Positions 5,046 to 6,910 of a stretch of DNA of 6,910 bases are shown one piece after another. The position numbers and the translations under genes were made by a program. Within the stretch, counting starts at the first letter, position 1, and each line of letters starts with the position of its first letter. Source of the DNA: Putridiphycobacter sp965367695 (lineage in GTDB: Bacteria > Bacteroidota > Bacteroidia > Flavobacteriales_D > Crocinitomicaceae); NCBI GenBank assembly GCA_965367695.1, contig CBDUKB010000160.1, forward strand, positions 1 through 6,910, given 5' to 3'. The notes beneath the pieces are model-generated. The model was given only the letters and a program-made list of their open reading frames with translations, was not told the DNA's origin and searched no databases.

Positions 5046-6910
5046 TTGAATAAGATTAAAAACATACTCTTTTTATTATTTATTGGTTTAACTGTTATTT
5101 GTACAGGACAATCTATCATATACAAACAGTTCAGTACAATTGATGGCTTACCCAGCTCTGAAACTTACGACTTAATACAAGACTCTTTAGGTTATGTTTG
5201 GATCACAACTGATAGAGGACTTAGTCGATTTGACGGTGAAAACTTTAAAAACTACAATGTTCAAGATGGATTACCAAATGAAGTAGTTTTTCATTTGTTT
5301 AAAGAATCCAACCATAAGATTTGGTTTACTGCAAAAAACAAAAGACTTTATTATTTCGACCCCCTCGAATACCCCATTAAATTTAAAGCTTTTGAATTAA
5401 ATGAACAGCTTGACACATTCTTTATCGAAAACCCACTGGTAGGTCATATAAAAAGATTTAAACATGTAAAAAACAAGTATTATTTTGCTATGGCTGCTTA
5501 TCCGGGCTACCTCGTTATGGAAAAAAATAAAAAGTACATCTTTAATTCTGATAAATTTATTATTTCCCCCTTTTCAAATCAACCCAATACAGAAATTATC
5601 ATCAATCATGATTTTCCTTTTTTAAAATTCAATAAAAGCAAAGTCAGAAATGACTCCATTATCGTAAGAAATCAAATAAACAATAGCATTTTTAGATCTA
5701 AACATTTAACGAAAAACAATTTAGACAGTGAAAATACTGAAATGTTTAAAATTGAAACTAAAAATGATATCTCCCTCATTATAAACCACAAAGAATTAAT
5801 CATTATTAAAAGTGACACCATGATTTCCAGAAAGATGAATGGTTTCGGTTTAGACTTTGTGCAATTAAAAAATGGACATATATTGGTTGCTACAGAATTA
5901 GGACTAATTGAATTTGACCAAAACTATACACTTACTCATCATTATTTGCAAAATAGTTTTATCACTTCAGTTTTACTTGATCAACATAATGGCATCTGGA
6001 TTAGCACACTAGAAAATGGAATTTACTACATTCAGAATTTAAATATAAATGAATTAAAAATTGGAAATCAACGGTTTCCAGGTCGCAAATTATATTTTAA
6101 TCACGACCTACTTTTTATTTTAAACGCAAGATCATCAACAGCTATTTTTAAAGAACTTCAATTAATTTATAAATCTAATAACACTCGATTTTCAATTAGA
6201 AATAATTTCGTTTCAAGTAAGGAGCCTGCATTTAGTAGAATACTACAAGATAAATTCCAAAGAAATGACATTCAAGTTGGAGAATATAAAACTTATTATA
6301 TCGGAGATGCTAATGATAAATACTATGTTGGTGCCATTGGAAAATATATTGGAAATAAAACTGATGCAATGCTGCTGAAGGTTGAATCTGTTAGCGAATT
6401 TGAGACTTATGAATTACTAAATATCAATGACTCCACCTTATATTTGGCAACGGAAAAAGGCATTTACACTTACCATATTAAGCGTAAAACATTTGAACCT
6501 TTCTGTCAAGAAAAATTTCCTTTTTTTAAATACCCACAAAGAATGATTCGGAAATTTAATAATGGCTACATTTTAGGTAGTGAAAGTGCGGGTATAGTTA
6601 TTTTTAATGGCCAAAAGCTAATTAATATTGACAAAAACAATGGACTACTAGACAATCATCCAACCGGGATTGCAATTGAAAATGATTCCACTTTTTGGGT
6701 GAGTTCTTATGGAGGTATCAATAAAATCATTTATCAAGCAAATACAACCGGATTCAAAATATACTCATTTACCCAATCAAGTGTTGGTTTATTAAGCAAT
6801 GAAATTACCGACATCAAATTACACCATGATACTATTTGGGCTTCAACTAAAATTGGAACGTTTTATTTTGAAAAAAACCTAAGTATAAAATCAAAATCAA
6901 AAAACGAACA
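5046..6910 (+). CDS. Two-component-regulator beta-propeller sensor, N-terminal part (cut by window end)
   Basis: An open frame without stops from 5046 to the edge (621 codons plus two bases). Residues 1-22 form a signal peptide: a short basic N-terminus (NKIKN), a hydrophobic core and CTGQS. No ATG or GTG lies between the in-frame TGA at 5022 and the hydrophobic core, so TTG at 5046 is the best start. Propeller blades of the Reg_prop type recur: DSLGYVWITTDRGLSRFDG (46-64), KIWFTAKNKRLYYFD (91-105), NGIWISTLENGIYY (315-328), TLYLATEKGIYTY (464-476), TFWVSSYGGINKI (549-561) and TIWASTKIGTFYF (596-608). The DGLPSSETYDL and DGLPNEVVF phrases are typical of this family. The propeller is periplasmic and probably senses a ligand. 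In known members a Y_Y_Y domain, a membrane helix and then a histidine kinase, LytTR or HTH output domain follow; here that part lies beyond the window, so the output type is unknown. Blades between about 110 and 260 are poorly conserved. Confidence 0.8.
   Translation, partial: MNKIKNILFLLFIGLTVICTGQSIIYKQFSTIDGLPSSETYDLIQDSLGYVWITTDRGLSRFDGENFKNYNVQDGLPNEVVFHLFKESNHKIWFTAKNKRLYYFDPLEYPIKFKAFELNEQLDTFFIENPLVGHIKRFKHVKNKYYFAMAAYPGYLVMEKNKKYIFNSDKFIISPFSNQPNTEIIINHDFPFLKFNKSKVRNDSIIVRNQINNSIFRSKHLTKNNLDSENTEMFKIETKNDISLIINHKELIIIKSDTMISRKMNGFGLDFVQLKNGHILVATELGLIEFDQNYTLTHHYLQNSFITSVLLDQHNGIWISTLENGIYYIQNLNINELKIGNQRFPGRKLYFNHDLLFILNARSSTAIFKELQLIYKSNNTRFSIRNNFVSSKEPAFSRILQDKFQRNDIQVGEYKTYYIGDANDKYYVGAIGKYIGNKTDAMLLKVESVSEFETYELLNINDSTLYLATEKGIYTYHIKRKTFEPFCQEKFPFFKYPQRMIRKFNNGYILGSESAGIVIFNGQKLINIDKNNGLLDNHPTGIAIENDSTFWVSSYGGINKIIYQANTTGFKIYSFTQSSVGLLSNEITDIKLHHDTIWASTKIGTFYFEKNLSIKSKSKNE

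Noticed and set aside
5100..5102. Cys19 of the propeller sensor as a lipoprotein cysteine
   Set aside because: The preceding residues TVI do not fit the lipobox (Gly, Ala or Ser expected just before Cys); cleavage after CTGQS by signal peptidase I is more likely.

Overview
The window is AT-rich (roughly one third G+C by eye). It uses start regions without Shine-Dalgarno sequences, contains candidate -7 elements resembling TAnnTTTG, and encodes Bacteroidota-style proteins, including a two-component-regulator beta-propeller sensor. Together these suggest a chromosomal segment of a Bacteroidota bacterium, probably Flavobacteriia or a relative. No insertion sequence, phage gene, CRISPR array, rRNA or tRNA is visible.

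Layout. (1) 85-1146 (+): a ketoacyl-ACP synthase III (FabH-like) enzyme with an intact Cys-His-Asn triad but an altered CoA-binding region. (2) 1183-2924 (-): a two-gene operon read leftward. The promoter-proximal gene encodes a Tat-exported molybdopterin sulfite oxidase (SorA type). The second gene, joined by a one-base stop/start overlap, encodes a membrane-anchored monohaem cytochrome c (SorB-like role). (3) 2925-3047: a 123-bp divergent control region with a perfect inverted repeat, GTAAC-N4-GTTAC, equidistant from two candidate promoters. (4) 3048-4859 (+): an unusual fusion of a signal peptide, two rhodanese domains and a membrane fatty-acid hydroxylase/sterol desaturase domain with a complete histidine set. 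(5) 4860-5045: an intergenic region with small hairpins, an A10 tract and a good -7 element. (6) 5046 to the window edge (+): the N-terminal 621 codons of a secreted beta-propeller sensor that appears to start at TTG and runs off the window.

How the genes may work together. The centre of the window looks like a periplasmic sulfur-oxidation module. Rhodaneses release sulfite when they take sulfane sulfur from thiosulfate. A SorA-type enzyme oxidises sulfite to sulfate and passes electrons to a c-type cytochrome. The divergent arrangement and the shared palindrome suggest co-regulation. The fusion of the sulfurtransferase to a di-iron lipid hydroxylase is the least explained and most interesting element, because it links sulfane-sulfur handling outside the membrane to predicted lipid oxidation at the inner face. 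The KAS III gene and the propeller sensor may be unrelated neighbours.
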